Below, piece after piece: positions 45,251 through 58,500 of a stretch of 64,000 nucleotides of DNA. Position numbers and translations under genes: made by a program. Where the stretch lies: NCBI RefSeq assembly GCF_041260155.1, contig NC_091931.1:8714861-8778860 (forward strand), given 5' to 3'. The stretch comes from Ptychodera flava. Its lineage: Eukaryota > Hemichordata > Enteropneusta > Ptychoderidae. The notes under the pieces were generated by a model. That model saw nothing but the letters and a program-made list of their open reading frames with translations, had not been told where the DNA came from and searched no databases. Position 1 is the stretch's first letter. Each line of letters begins with the position of its first letter.

Positions 45251-46303
45251 GAAAGCAATGGAGTGTGTGGAAACAATTTCTGTCAGCTTTTGGTGAAAAG
45301 TGAAGGAAATCTGCACAGTGGCTATATCTGAAGACAGTGCATGCTCTAGTACACTGGTAGTTTGCTGTGAATTCATAGTAAGTTAACCCTCAGAGGATGT
45401 CGTACAGTACAAACAGTGAATGGTGAATTTGACTGGGAGCAAAGGACCACATTGTTAACAGGGTAAATTTGTGGATCTAAACACCATATGCTTTATGTAA
45501 CTATATACAAGAGAATATTGAAGGTTATCTATGTTTGCAAAAACCATATTTTTATATACATCAATATTCTGGACTATGTTGTGTGTACGATAGCAGTACT
45601 AGGAAAGGTTGCAAATAGCTTGAGTTTGTAATCTTTGTATGTCATCTGATTTTACTAATAATCTAAGAGAAAGGTACTATCTGCAAATGAAAGAATGGTT
45701 TAGGACAATAACATCACCAGTGAAGGGTTGCAATTGTTACAGATGACACTGGATACAAACCAATTTCTGATGACTGAGTATTTAGAGTCTCTGAAATGTT
45801 GGTACATTGGCACAGGAGCAGTCCCTTACAGGTCCAGAATTAATCTAAGGTGTGCTGTGTTACTGTTAGGCCAGTGTTTTCATTTCTGCCATTTATGTAT
45901 AACAATTCCAATACTATATCTCCAATATACCAGGCCTTTTTAGAGAGTAATTGAGAATATTACATCCTGTCTTTCAATTGGATAAGTGAAAACTTTAAAT
46001 GCTTTTCCATTCTTAGATTTTGTAAGAGTTAACAATCATGTGAAACTGTACCTGAGGCTGTTAATTAAATTGTAATGTATTTGGCTAGTAACTTACCATT
46101 AGGGTCACTTGTGATATTTTTGTCAGCAAAGTATGGATTGAATTGTATTGAGTTGTTACAGAGCAGATACAGTCATATATGAAGTGTACAGTGTGTTACC
46201 TTTGAATGATTTCTATATTGAAGGTATGTGGAATGTGTTTTTACTGAAATATAGCATTGATTTATATGATTTCATAGCATATTATGAAGTGTAATGCAAT
46301 GGT

Positions 46304-46309
46304 AATAAA
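46304..46309 (+). terminator. candidate GNPDA polyadenylation signal
   Basis: AATAAA about 1.05 kb after the stop codon. The 3' UTR would be 45251 to about 46325. Confidence 0.45.
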
Positions 46310-47719
46310 AGTAATGTTTGAGCTAACATTTGTTATACTGATTTGCAAGCCCTCCCGACATTAATATAAGCTGTGACTTTATTACAGCTTTCATCTCTGT
46401 TTCTTCATTCTTTAACTTGTTGCGTGACATCCGGATGTGTGCCAGGGTGTGTTCTTCATGTGAATGTATGCGTATATGTAGCTTTATTCAGACAGACAGA
46501 GATGCCATAATTTTACCTCAAGAAATGATCACAGTTGGACACTATTGTCCTAGTCAATGTGGGAATGTAGACCAACCATATGTGACATTTTCAGTCAAGT
46601 TTGGAAATTCTTGAGAACAAGTTGTAGAAGGTTGAACTTTTTCTGCTTGAACGCCCTCTAGTGGCAGAATGAAAACTGGCTGTCAACAACATGCAACATG
46701 CACAAAAGATTTCTTGCAGAACCAAATAAATGGAAAGTGAGGTACAAGGCAACATCAAACATGCCAAAAACCCCCTGCCATGAAAAGAAAACCCCGAGCA
46801 AACGTAAACTCCCTTCTGCAAAAAAATGATACATTTTACAAAACTGAAGTTTACCATTTACAAGTAATTGCCCCAACACATTTCAGCGACTTTCATGGAA
46901 ATTATCTTCAACTTTGAATGAAATTGTATTTGTATTTTAAAAGGTTTTTGACGACAGCCCATAAGTTCAAAATAAAAATGAGGGGAGTGTAGTGTTGCAA
47001 ATATCAGATGTGACCACCTGAAACGACAAACTCAGAGTGAAATGTCTGCTGAAGTGAAACACAGTGCCCAGCGTACAACATGAATCAATGCTGAAAGCAA
47101 CACTGTTATGAACAAAAGTGTTGCTATCCAGGACCTGTTGCATGACACGTAATATTGCATGATCGAGAGATAAACCAATGGATATAGTAAGCACTGCATA
47201 TATGACTAAAATGTTCATACAAAGTCAACCATCGTGTAACTTACAAGCAATAATACACCAAACAGTGGTACTGATTCATGACAAAGTTGCATAGCGACTT
47301 GACGCTTTACTCAACGGCAATGTTCCTTCCAGAGATGTTGTTGTTGTTGTTGTTGATGCCGTTGATTTTGTTGTTTTTGTAACATCACTGTTGAAACCAT
47401 GTAGCTATTCATAAAGTTGGACTCAAACTCCTGAGGAACTTTCTATGATTGTATACTGAGATACAACTTTTCCAAATTTAAATAGGAATAGATGGAATGG
47501 GTCTGCGGCTCCACTGTGTATGATACAGGCTGCTGGTATTACACATCATTGGGTGACATCCTTCAGTGTAGCACTTTGTCAAACCACAGTCCCTCCAAAC
47601 CTCCCCAAATATAAGCTTAAACTGTGGTCATCCATGCAGAAAGATAGCGTTTGAGTTGCATACCATAGGATTGGAGGGTAACTATAATCCCATCAAGAAT
47701 AGCTTAATTTTTTTTATAT
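46310..47719. other. intergenic DNA, nothing recognised
   Basis: Between the GNPDA 3' UTR and a LINE remnant. A short GTT microsatellite is at about 47337-47356. No coding exon is recognised. Confidence 0.4.
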
Positions 47720-48110
47720 TCCAAATTGTATATTTTACAAAATGATAGCGTATATAATGTCTGATGTTTCATTATTATCATTTTCAAATCTTGCAACTGT
47801 TTATCTTTTGATATTGGTATTTTTATCAATATTGTGTTTTCTGTCAAAGAAAGAAATGCATTTCTGCCAGATTTCTTTTACATACCAGTATTTACACTCA
47901 AATAAAGGTGTCACAGGGTTTCTTCGTGGCCACAAATATGGCATTTCCCATCGCTAATATTAAAATTATGGCCATGCTTCCTATGATTAGGCCTCTGTGG
48001 AATATCTCCCAATTTAAATCATTCACTAACTTTCCAATCCACGTCGGGATGTAATATTTAGTCAAACTCCCTTCTATTCTTGCATACTGAGTTTTCAAAG
48101 TTTTCCGACA
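47720..48110 (-). mobile_element. decayed LINE fragment, C-terminal cysteine motif
   Basis: On the minus strand one frame reads FKLGDIPQRPNH, NISDGKCHICGHEE and, after a shift, CKYWYVKEIWQKC: the CxxC...E..H zinc-knuckle-like end of many LINE reverse transcriptases (compare CPLCGxxE-H-C). Frames are interrupted, so it is an old fragment. Family not determined. Confidence 0.4.
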
Positions 48111-49072
48111 TATGAAATGCGTATTTGGAAAATTTCCTTTTCCCTAACTTTTGTGTAGCCACAATCGAGCAAATTTCATGTTGTTTTTTAATCTCCAAGC
48201 ATACTGAGATCTGTACATTCGTCACTGTCTTACGATGTACCAGAATATACACGCACACATGCACATACTGTACGGGTAGTTCGTACAGCCTAGCATCTGA
48301 GGCTGAAGTTTTACCATTTTTCTCTAATGTCAGCCTCAAGAGCCGTGTACAATCAGAACAACCCATTCAACCCAAGACACTCATAAATTATTAATTTATG
48401 TCATTTTCATTTTCTGTTCAATAGTGCCAAGGAATGTGACTTAATTGTAGTGACGTAGCACAGTCTCAATGTTACATTGAGATGATTTCCTTCATAAAGC
48501 ACAGGTGCTCGAACTATTGCGAAGTCCATGCTTCGAGTAAATTCATACTCGATGAACGTACAAATTAGGATATCAAAACTTCTGCGGGATACGTATTATA
48601 CATTCTGCCCTTCTTCATTTCGGAGTAATATTCCAGTTACAATGCATTTTTTCGATCTAAACTAGTTTTTTTTTAAATATTTTTTGCGTCTGAAAGGATC
48701 AGCAGAGTATGTAAATTGTCAAACCTTGTCAGCGACAGATTCTATAACATTTTGTAAAAGAAATATCGTGCAGTTATTGTTGTGAACGGCGATTTTTATA
48801 CAACCGCACAAATGAAAGGTATTTTCGGAACACTGTAATGTAAACGCACAGTTCACGAAATGATTGAAACTTGGAGCAAAATAATGCATCTTCGTTGCGT
48901 TGACTATTAGATGTCCTTGACATCACTCCATGATTTTGAAAATGACGGTGAATTCCAATGCAGTCAATACGTTATAACTTTAGAAAAGAGGAAAACATCG
49001 GATTGTGTATGAAGGTGTACCTAAATACGTCGTCTGACGTATAGTAATCGTCAGCTTGACAGAGATCCTCTG
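48111..49072. other. intergenic DNA before the FAXDC2-like gene
   Basis: No gene recognised. Part probably belongs to the hydroxylase 3' UTR on the minus strand. Confidence 0.35.
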
Positions 49073-52000
49073 CTATTTTCCTTTGTTGTGTTCTTTACGC
49101 TCGGAAATCGACTCCGACAAAGGCGTCAGACCAAGGAGAGGTCTGTGTCTCCTGTAGTTGATGCTTTCTCGAAACTGTTTATCAGTGCCATGCAGCCAAT
49201 CACACAGTCCAATGATTCCATAACATGATGTGAATCTAAAAGACGTAAATCAAAACAGATTGATTTACTGATCAGTTTTCGCATGTATTACATGTATTTT
49301 GTCAGAGAACAAGTTGTACCTATGGAAACAAGGGTCTTCTTTTTAGAAAATTCGAACAAATTTTTGTACGCTGAATTACGCGCCCGGTGAAATTACAATA
49401 GGTACGTTAAGAAAGTAACGTTTTCGGATAACTGTATGTAGTGACCACAAAGAAGATAAAAGGAAATAGGCACATATCTATTTTTATGCTTCATCATGTG
49501 TTTTGTATTTGCAGGACAATAATATGTAAGTGTATTCACCGACATAAGTTTTCTGCAATAAATTAAATCAAAACATTTCGCTAAGTTCAATCATCCCATT
49601 CAGTCTATTTCATGTTTAGGTCTATAAAATGTGAAAAGACTTTGCTCTTGGTTTATATTCTGAATTTATCATTAAACTACACTTTTAGAGATGTTACAGT
49701 AATGATATCGACAACTTTGTTCGGACATTCTTGACAGATGCGTAATTCCGTTATGACTCTAGAAAAACACAGAAATCAAACCGAAAACGAATTATCCCTG
49801 TCGATCAACGCGAAAATGAAGAGAATGACAACTCAAAGACGTGTTTCAGTTGTGACTTCATATATAAGACATAACCATCATCACTGTAATATTTGAGTCA
49901 GTAATATTTGAATATCTGACACTATAATTACTTTATTTGCAAACATTCAACCCAATGTATGGATGGGCTTTATTTGTGAACTTATACTTAGTTTTGTATC
50001 AGGCTATATCATTGTAGAATGTGGAATTTAGGACAATATGTAGAAAACCGAGTGAAGGCTACAAGACTGAACATTTGCGGTATTACTACTTACTTGAGGT
50101 GATGATAGTCATGGAATTCCGGCGAGGGAAGCAGAGGAAAATGATAGCCAGAATGGTGAACCGTGGTGACGATTATTGACACGACCAGCCACGCTAAGCA
50201 AGTCACCGCATGGGACCCCATGATTACAGGGCCGACCAGCGCCACCAGCACACCCGATACGAAGTATTCTACGGGATGTAAGTAGACAGCCGTGGGTCCG
50301 ACTGGAGCCGTCCACTCATGGTGCATTTTGTGTATTCTCTTGTAGAACAGAGGGTGATGCCATAATCTAAGGGAGGGGGGATAGCAATTCTGAATACGAG
50401 GTAGATAAATAACGCTTTGTTTATTTCTTCTGCATTTCCGTTCAGCAGATCAGACAGTACCAATTGCAATCCCTACAATCAGCCCACATGGCGACATATG
50501 TACGTATGTTAAACCTAGCACATACTAACCTGTATTTAAATATAGGCAATTGAGCCAAAGGAGATCCCAACTTTTGCAGAATGTTGTTTGCGCTAGCTAT
50601 GGTTATTTGTCAACTCGATTAAAAGTATTCCAGTCCTTGTTTTTGGCTAGGCTTCAGAACAAGTATATGCATCTGTGTTACATTCATTGTTGTTCAAGAT
50701 TAAATTTTTATCAAGACATGCATTTAATTTTCAATAATAACAACCCATATCAAATATGTACAATCTATGTCTACATGGTGAATACTTGATGTTTCACCAT
50801 GACTTTGAGGACAAAAGAATCTGTTGTCGAGAGTTGATGTGGCGGCAATACTGTCAAAACAAATGTCAAAAGTTAAGAGTTACTCAGTCTCTAATTATAA
50901 TTCTAGGATTAGCGTTCTAATATTATGTTTTCAGTATAACACAAAGATGCAGCAAAAATTGCCAAAAGTTACAGGTGCTGGCCCGCAGAAGATCAATGCC
51001 GACGTATTAGTCATGAGAAAGTAACATATATAGATTGGTTTAACTACTTTCACTTCAGCCATTACCTTCACTTTATCTCATAATTAAAGGAGTGTGTGAA
51101 AGAAGTGTCATGCAATTTTCATTTTCAAAGGGGTCCTTTGCAACATCCAATGCTGATAATAGACTGAAATTTGAAAAATATGAAGATCTAATTATCCCAA
51201 ATTAGTTTCAATCGTGTTAGTCGTGTGTTGATAGTACGTCAACTTCATAGGGTAGGAGAAAGCGGAGCGCCTATTCATGACTGGATCCTTCAGTCTATAC
51301 TGTTGAGATGGGAACAGAATGTTTTGGCCTATGACGTTCCTTTAAACAAGTAAGAATTTGATCAAATACCCGTATGTTTAAAGGTTTTATCATTGTAGAA
51401 ATTGCAAGTGATCTTTGAAAGCGTGACTTTGTGTTTTCAGTATCGTCGCTGAGCACAGACAGTGAAGGGGAAAATTCACTGACCACATCGTCATCGTTTA
51501 AACAGAAAGGGGCACAGTATGCGATCCAATATATCGAAATACGAATGAAAGCTTTGTATTTACCTATGGGTGTAGTAAAACCCTATTTCCTGAATCACCT
51601 GGCAGATCACTACATCGCGGACGATTTGCCACACTGGGGGTACATCATAACCGAAATGACAACCTCGCCATTTTAACGCTTGATACCATGGAAAGAATGA
51701 TGGGATGGAGACAACAACCTGGTTGAAGGTGATGATAGGCATGGCACTAAACAGTTGTCGTATATTCAACTACGGAAATGAAAAAGAAAAATTGACGTTA
51801 TAAAGATGTAAACATTCTTTGCCCTCTCTAGTCTATTCAAACTCGTACCCAGCCCGATGACACACCTTTGCAGCCATACATTTTCTTCCCTGTCTACTTC
51901 TTTTCCTTTATGTTTTAATGATTTATGTTTACAAGGGAGCTCGGTACAGCGACCCGTGGCTCCGATGGAGCTCAGTAGTCCATCCATAACCCTATCGATG

Positions 52001-53925
52001 CGCACAACAAAACAACAAAATGATAAATGAAATACCCATTTCTTATTTCGGCCATTCGCCTGGATGAGCTGTTTCCTAAGTTTTCCTTTATTCCGATTTA
52101 TATTTTATTTATTACTTTATCCAGATTTATGAATAGCTGAGAGGTTGTCCTTTATTCTTCTTTAAAAAAACTTGATCTGAAACCACAGATGTCATATAGC
52201 GTCTAAATTCAGCCTGCAGCTTCGTAAGGAGAGCCTCGTTCAAGTTTGTGCAAACTGAGCGGCAAATTAGCGTATGTTTTTGGCCAAAACGTTTTCCTCT
52301 CTGCTATAGCGGTTAATTTTCCAATTTTTTGTAACTTTCCTTCACAAATGTTCTTCTCTTGTGAGGTAGCGAGGAAATTTTTTTGGTTTGGTGGTCCCTT
52401 GATCAAAGATAATTTCAATGTTAGTACGATGTTAAATACACGAATATTTTTTCATTTAATCTTCTATTATGAACATTATCTTTGTCATAAAATTTGTTAC
52501 AGTGGTATTCATATTTCATTTTCGTTACCATGTATTTACCGACTTTTGGCAACTCATATTTCAAATTGAGGACCCTCCTGGCATTGTTTTGTAAATATGC
52601 ACGATTTTGATCCATGAATTACTGAGTCAAAGATAGACCGGGATGATTTTCACGATCATTTGTAAAGTCGCAGCTGAGCTAAGTCGGCCTCTGGCTTACT
52701 CCTTAAAATTGTTAAACTTATTACCGTCAACATGCCGAGTAAATTTAGTTTCTAAGCATATTTCGATACGATTTTGTTGAAAACTATGAAGTTTGGTACT
52801 TTACATTATGACTTGTCAACTGCAATCTTTTGAAGCATTTTATTGACAAACCATACGAGTTATTTTATCAGGCATCATCGTCCGCTCGCACGGGTGTTTT
52901 TTAAACAATTAAAAATTAGTTACCCTCCATAAAGGGCAATAAACATGAGACATATTGAATTTGAACCAAACGAATCTAAACTTAGACAACTACCACAGGT
53001 AGTTGACTTAATAATCTTAAAAACCCAACATTGATGACTTATGGAATGAACTTGAAAGAGTGAGATATCATTTATTTAATGGTTTAAACTATCTTACATA
53101 ATTTCGCAAACATATGATGCACGTTTGTTCTAACCAATTATCTAACGTGCGACGATCGAAATTGCCATGGAAAATGACAATCAAAGGAAGAGTGCAAAAA
53201 TACTACCAGAATTCATAGAGTTGGAAAAATAATACTCAGGCCCCCAAATTTCAAATGATCCACCCATGTTAAGCTACACGGATGTGACAGCATATGTGAA
53301 GTTGATTTGAGTGACATCACTACCTCTGCATTCTGTTGTATCTTGTATTTGAGTAACGCTGAAGGTTTTCCGGTAATATCAACACAAAGGAACAGTCCAC
53401 ACATCCCCCAAAATGTAGCGAAAGAAACCGTCGTTACACCTGCGAAAAGGGAGACAATAATATATAAACAGAAGCCATTCATATCGCTGTGAAACATAAA
53501 CCGCTTCCGTCTCTGTTTCCAGATAAACTTACTCTTGCAAACACTTCAAAAGTATATACAATTACACAAAAGACAGTCCGTCTTCGTTTTGCTGTGCATG
53601 TATTACTTCGACGTTTTCTAACGTTTCGGTAGCAGCTATATGTGAGAACTGACTTCGTACGATTCCGATCAGCTATTTGTGTTCCAGTATCTTGTGTCGC
53701 CTGTGTTGAAACATTTGTGTTGACGTCATTTACATTACAGCCGAAACTATACAAATCCTTACATATTATGAAAGTCTTGAAGTCATCTTCTTCAAAATGT
53801 CGATATACAGCGGCCCATAAAGACGACAGTAAACTTGTAGGATTCACTACAGACAGATCCATTGCGACCAGGAAAACGACGACACCACTTGAGAGTTTAC
53901 ATACGATGCTATGGACTTTGACCAA
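49073..53925 (-). CDS. FAXDC2: FAXDC2-like fatty acid/sterol hydroxylase, 5 exons
   Basis: Membrane di-iron hydroxylase of the ERG3/SUR2 superfamily, probably in the ER, acting on a lipid or sterol; exact substrate unknown. Coding exons in reading order: 53763-53925, 53324-53439, 51564-51769, 50094-50366, 49073-49235; phases agree, 306 residues (human FAXDC2 333). The histidine boxes are complete: H161-RLW-H165, H174-KM-H177-H178-EW, and H231-H232-SGYH with PSPEFHDYHH (H246, H249, H250). Conserved blocks include DITGKPS, YKIQ, VGPVIMGSH, CYGIIGLCDWLHGTD and LTPLSESI. The first exon is the least certain: it starts MVKVHSIVCK and ends at donor GTAAGG with matching phase. Human has about six more residues between YKIQ..NE and the next block; here either they are lost or a phase-0 microexon lies between 51770 and 53323. 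Confidence 0.88.
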
Positions 53926-54458
53926 TCAGTTAGTTTGTTGGCTTGACCCCTGCCCAGGGATCATTTTGTTAACTCTTTACGTAGTGAACTTATCATTAGT
54001 AATCCAGTCACGTGCAATGAGATTGAAGGGACAGTTAGGGACCGATCACCACATGTTAGGGAGGACGGTCGTACAAAAAAGGAAAATCTGTTGAGTAAAA
54101 TTGCTTGATATTGTTTTGCACCGAGACGTTTGCACCAACGCCGATTTTTAAAAGAAATATTTATTACAGAGCCCTGTCGACAAAACACTTCAAAGATGGA
54201 CAAAAATCGTTTATATAACGTCCAAATACCAAACAATGGGCAAAACTTCAAACGGAACAATATTTGGATGTATTCATTATTACTACTTGAAAGCCCTCTT
54301 GAAAGTTTCTATTTGCTTTAAATCTTCAACTTGCTTCTAGGCTATCCAATTCCAATGTAACCGAGAGACTTAGCAGTTTGTAAGTCTTTGTTATCTAATC
54401 TTTTACTAGATTTATATAACTCATGTACAAAAATTGACTCTTCTGTCGCAATGACTAT

Positions 54459-54464
54459 TTTATT
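54459..54464 (-). terminator. candidate polyadenylation signal of the kinase-like gene
   Basis: AATAAA on the minus strand about 23 bases after the stop codon of the kinase-like frame. Confidence 0.4.
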
Positions 54465-54486
54465 GAGACATGATTTAAAAACAGTA

Positions 54487-55194
54487 TTACATCAATCGAA
54501 ATAAATATTCCCCAGGATGATTTTCTTTCTCTTTCTTCATAACTCGGCTGACTTTCTTTGCGCTGGGTCGATTAGCTTGTTCCATGTGACAGCAACTCTG
54601 ACACAGTTCAGAAAAGGTTCCTTCCTCTAACATGGCAACGTTGAGAGGAATAACCGCGTCACCATTCTCCACCTTTGCGATGACTTCTTCCATGAAGTCA
54701 CCGTCGATACGCAATTCATCATGGGTCGAGCTGAGCCGTGCAACAGCCTAGTGCCCAGATATCCTTCGCTTTGTTGCTTTGTTTGTTGCTTGCCGGGACT
54801 TCAAACTTGAACAGTTCGGGTGCAGCGTACATCAGTGACCCTGCACCGTTGAACTTGGGTGACTTGGCGTAGCAACTGAACGTAAAGTCGGTTAGTTTGA
54901 CTTTCATTTCTGGTCGTTGCAACTGCAAAAGAAAACATGAGAGAAGATCACGACTTAATATTGTCCGTAACTCTGTCAATGTCAGTGCAGTCAGTACGGT
55001 TTTTTCTGTATGTAGTACAGAAGGCTAAATTGAGGTACAATATGTGGCCCGGCAATATAGTGACAAACCTACGAATTCATACTTACAAGGATATTAGATA
55101 ACTTCAAATCATTATGGATGATGCCAAATCCGTGGAGAGCCTTAAAAGAATTGGTCATCTTCAACATGATGTCGTACTTTGTGACCAAGGGCAA
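54487..55194 (-). CDS. protein kinase-like gene, C-lobe exons only, probable pseudogene or damaged copy
   Basis: Exon 55087-55194 encodes helix E and the catalytic loop (ALHGFGIIHNDLKLSNIL), with HND in place of HRD. After a GT-AG intron, exon 54922 downward gives KVKLTDFTFSCYAKSP (DFT where DFG is usual), then GAGSLMYAAPELF (APE motif) and KAKDIWALGC (subdomain IX). The frame then stops; the next conserved block, GDFMEEVIAKVENGD and CHMEQANRPSAKKV (subdomain XI arginine), is in another frame from about 54745 down to a stop at 54487, and the spacing suggests one indel near 54725-54750 rather than an intron. Catalytic lysine and N-lobe were not found with confidence; weak candidate exons lie at 56444-56537 (acidic, SDEDANG) and near 56795-56900. 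Substrate and subfamily unknown. Confidence 0.6.
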
Positions 55195-55220
55195 CTACAA
55201 AATCGGGCTACAAAATCGAC

Positions 55221-55560
55221 ATTTATTTTTTATTTATTTCACTTTAAAGGATTACCCATTTACATGCTCAAATCGAGTTAAAATTACCCAATAAGGCTGT
55301 AATCTCCCATGGGGTCCTAATTAAACACAGAATTAAAATCCAATAAGTGTTAAAAAAAACCAATGAAGTCAAATAGCAAACAAAATAAAAATATAAATAA
55401 AATATTTAAAAAATCAACAAAGAAAAGAGAATAAAAAACAAAGTTCTATTTATCAATATTATCCCTAATAAAACATTTCAGCCGAACTTTAAAATTTCAA
55501 CATTGTGGCTGCACCGGTGAGTTCCAGAAACTTGAGGCACGCATAGAGAACGTCCTCTGA
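55221..55560 (-). mobile_element. LINE 3' end fragment
   Basis: Minus strand: RASSFWNS and FKVRLKCFIRDNID resemble the C-terminal tail of CR1/L2/Jockey LINEs (FWNSLP...FK..LK). A long AT-rich 3' UTR follows, then AAATAAATAAAAAATAAA at 55221-55241. It ends 27 bases from the acceptor of the kinase exon at 55194. A doubled CTACAAAATCG lies at that junction. Right edge is approximate. Confidence 0.55.
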
Positions 55561-58500
55561 ATTGTTATTATGAAGGGGTCCAATATTTAACCAATTTGGC
55601 GACTCAATAGACAAAGCGTCTAAATCACGGATTGAGTTTCGGATTCATTAACATGGAGCAATGAGAAGCTAGTACAATGATTGCTCCAGGACATGACACT
55701 TTCGAGTCTCGAACTTTAAGGGCGGGAAGTGTCCTGGCAATGGTGAGATCTCGAATTGACCATGGTGAGATTGTGAGTCCGCTACATTGCCGACACTACC
55801 TCTTTGCTTGCCCCACCAACCCAAACGCCCAAATACCGATCAAACACAACTAATCGAATTTTTCATCATGTATTCATTCCTAGAAAACTTGTCTTGCAAT
55901 GGAATTGTCCACTTACCAATTAGATATACTGAAATATAAATGAAATGTTCATGACGCACATTCCCGGAAAACTACCTATGTTTGGCCCAAATCCATTGTT
56001 TTCAATGGTGATTTTGGAACCTTAACACTGAATTAGCAATGCAGGTAGAACGCATCAAGTGCACACCGATCTTGATACAGCCTTTTGACTATGTAGGTTC
56101 AGTATCAAATGAAGAAATCAAGGGTCTAGATCGTAACATTTCTAGGCCGAACACACGGCTAATCCGTTTCCTAACTCGGTTGAAAAAGCGCCAGACCATT
56201 CCTTGTTCTGTCTTCATCGGATACGAAGTTATGCAATCTACGCAAAATAATATCGAACGCGAATATTGATAATGCGCTAACTTTGCAGATGTTCTGTACT
56301 GTTTCGTTCATGTTAATGTTCCCATCATTGGCCATGGACAGTGCGATATTGCATACTGAGTTCATCAACATCTATAAACTGTATGCCAACTAAAGTCTTT
56401 CAAGGAATGACTGTTGCTATGAAAAAATATATCAGTTACTTACGAATTACCATCAGATTCCTTGATTGTTACTATCTCATTTCCAGCTTCAATCAAACCA
56501 TTCGCATCTTCATCGCTAGCCTCGCCAACACCGGAGTCTGTTGTATGAAATAAATGTAACAGTAATGGATATTATTTCGGCATTGAGTAAGTTCATGTTG
56601 TATTCGAAACATGAAGAAAGTCGACAATAGGACGCAGCATCCCGATGTTACTCAGTTGTACCTAATATAAGAGAAATCATTTTACCTTGTTCAAAAAGGA
56701 AAAGAAATTGCAACAAACCACTTGTTAAGTCGCATTTCAACGTTGGATTTCGAGAGTACAACTCTTCTATTGCAAAAGAGAATTGTCTGTCAACTTACCA
56801 TTCCGATTATGCACATTTCATGCAGGATCTTGCTTGCTGGCAAACCTCTGTGGCCTCGTCTTAACGCCATATGCGCCCGACACCCTGCAGCTGCTGATAC
56901 TGTACGTGCACAGGTATTGTCAAAGCTCAAGTGTCATCGAAACTACAACTGCGCACAAACCATCAACTTTGTAGTGGCAACGAAATGTGGTGTCCAGGCT
57001 AGGATGCATTTAAATGGGCTAAACAAAATAATACAGGTCAAAAAATGTTAATCTTGTAAGTCTTGTACATGTATTTCTTATAAGTCGAAATATAATATCA
57101 TGAATATAGATAATATTTGTTGTTATTTATTCTCTTCGCCAATTTTTAACTTTGCACGTGCACATTGGAGCACGGTGTCTCCATGACACTATAGGATCTG
57201 GTATCGTAGGAGAATGATTGAAACTAGAGGGTAAATAGTGGGAGGTGTCGAACAGACTTTATTGTCAATAAAGAAACGTAATATTTTTGTTACTATTAAT
57301 ATCAAATGACTGAAGACATGAATACAAGACTTTATTGAGTACGAAGTCGTAGACTCATGGGCGAACACCTCCACACATTTGAATAATTCATCAGGGTGGG
57401 TCACATTTAGTAAAAAATGTGTGTTTGAGCGAATGATACGCAACTCGCGATCGATTTTTTTAAAAACAACATTGTTTATCCGAGGAAAGTTCAACATCGT
57501 ACCAAAAATTAGGTTACCATCCACATTAAGATTGGAGAATTATATTATCTCAAATATAACCTACTGGTGTTGAATTGTACAGTTAGAATTAAAAAATTCA
57601 TTTGTCATAAACAAAATGGATGAAGGCTTAATTTCCCCTCCTGGTCACAAAACGAATGAAGTAATCCCTATGCATCCCCATGCCAAGTGAACACATCTAT
57701 CGTTTGAAAGAGAAAACTTTTTGTTCAAAAATGAGATATGTATTATTTAAAATACGATATTTCAACATAGTTGTAAGATATGATCATCCCGAGGGACCTC
57801 TATGCAAAATATCAAAGGACCAGTGGTTCATAAAGATGATTTTGACAAAAATGAGAAATATCCCTAAAATTGCAATTGCTGATTTCATCATAATTTGAAT
57901 AAATTTGACTGAGGTCGACGCTTCATACAAATATCAAAGCAATCGAACCAGCAGTTTTTGGAGGAGAAGCTTGGAATGAAATATGTTGACGGACGAAGAC
58001 GGACAGCGGAGCTAAAATGTACCTGATGGAGACATAATCATGAAAGGTTACCCTGAATAAGAAGTAAGATATGGGCAATGCACCGACGATTCACTTTTAA
58101 TATTGGCAAGGGTGAGAAGAAAATAAAAAAAAAATCAAATGCATATCTGCCCGAGCTCGTCAATTTGTCTTTCCCATAGGCTAAGCCAAATAATGAAAAC
58201 GTTACTGGTCGGCGCTCAAGCTCTTCATGGCTGATATAAAAAAAACAAACCTGACAATGTCCCATACTCAATGAAAATATGTATTGCATGAGACTGTATT
58301 GCTTTCCCTGGAACATGGACAAGTAAGTTTGAAATGACATGTTCGCTAAAACTTAAAGTATGTGCGTGAATGAGTCTGTAGGAATCAAGGACGACTCACG
58401 ATTCGGTTGTTTTCGAATTCTGGAGGGTTAAGAGAACAAAAGCAGTCGATGCGCAAGCGGTGGAGAGCCTTCTTGTCCTCTTAGCTAGCTGTAATTATAA

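Noticed and set aside
53479-53762. Extension of the first FAXDC2-like exon to the end of its open frame
   Set aside because: A GTAAGG donor at 53762 joins in phase to the next exon with family-like sequence; the rest of the frame has no resemblance.
56722-57051. 109-codon plus-strand frame as a gene
   Set aside because: No recognisable motif. The minus strand of the same stretch has a plausible donor and a weak kinase-like ILHEMCIIG word, but neither reading is strong enough to call.
57189-57524. 111-codon minus-strand frame
   Set aside because: No domain recognised; composition and lack of splice partners give no support for coding.
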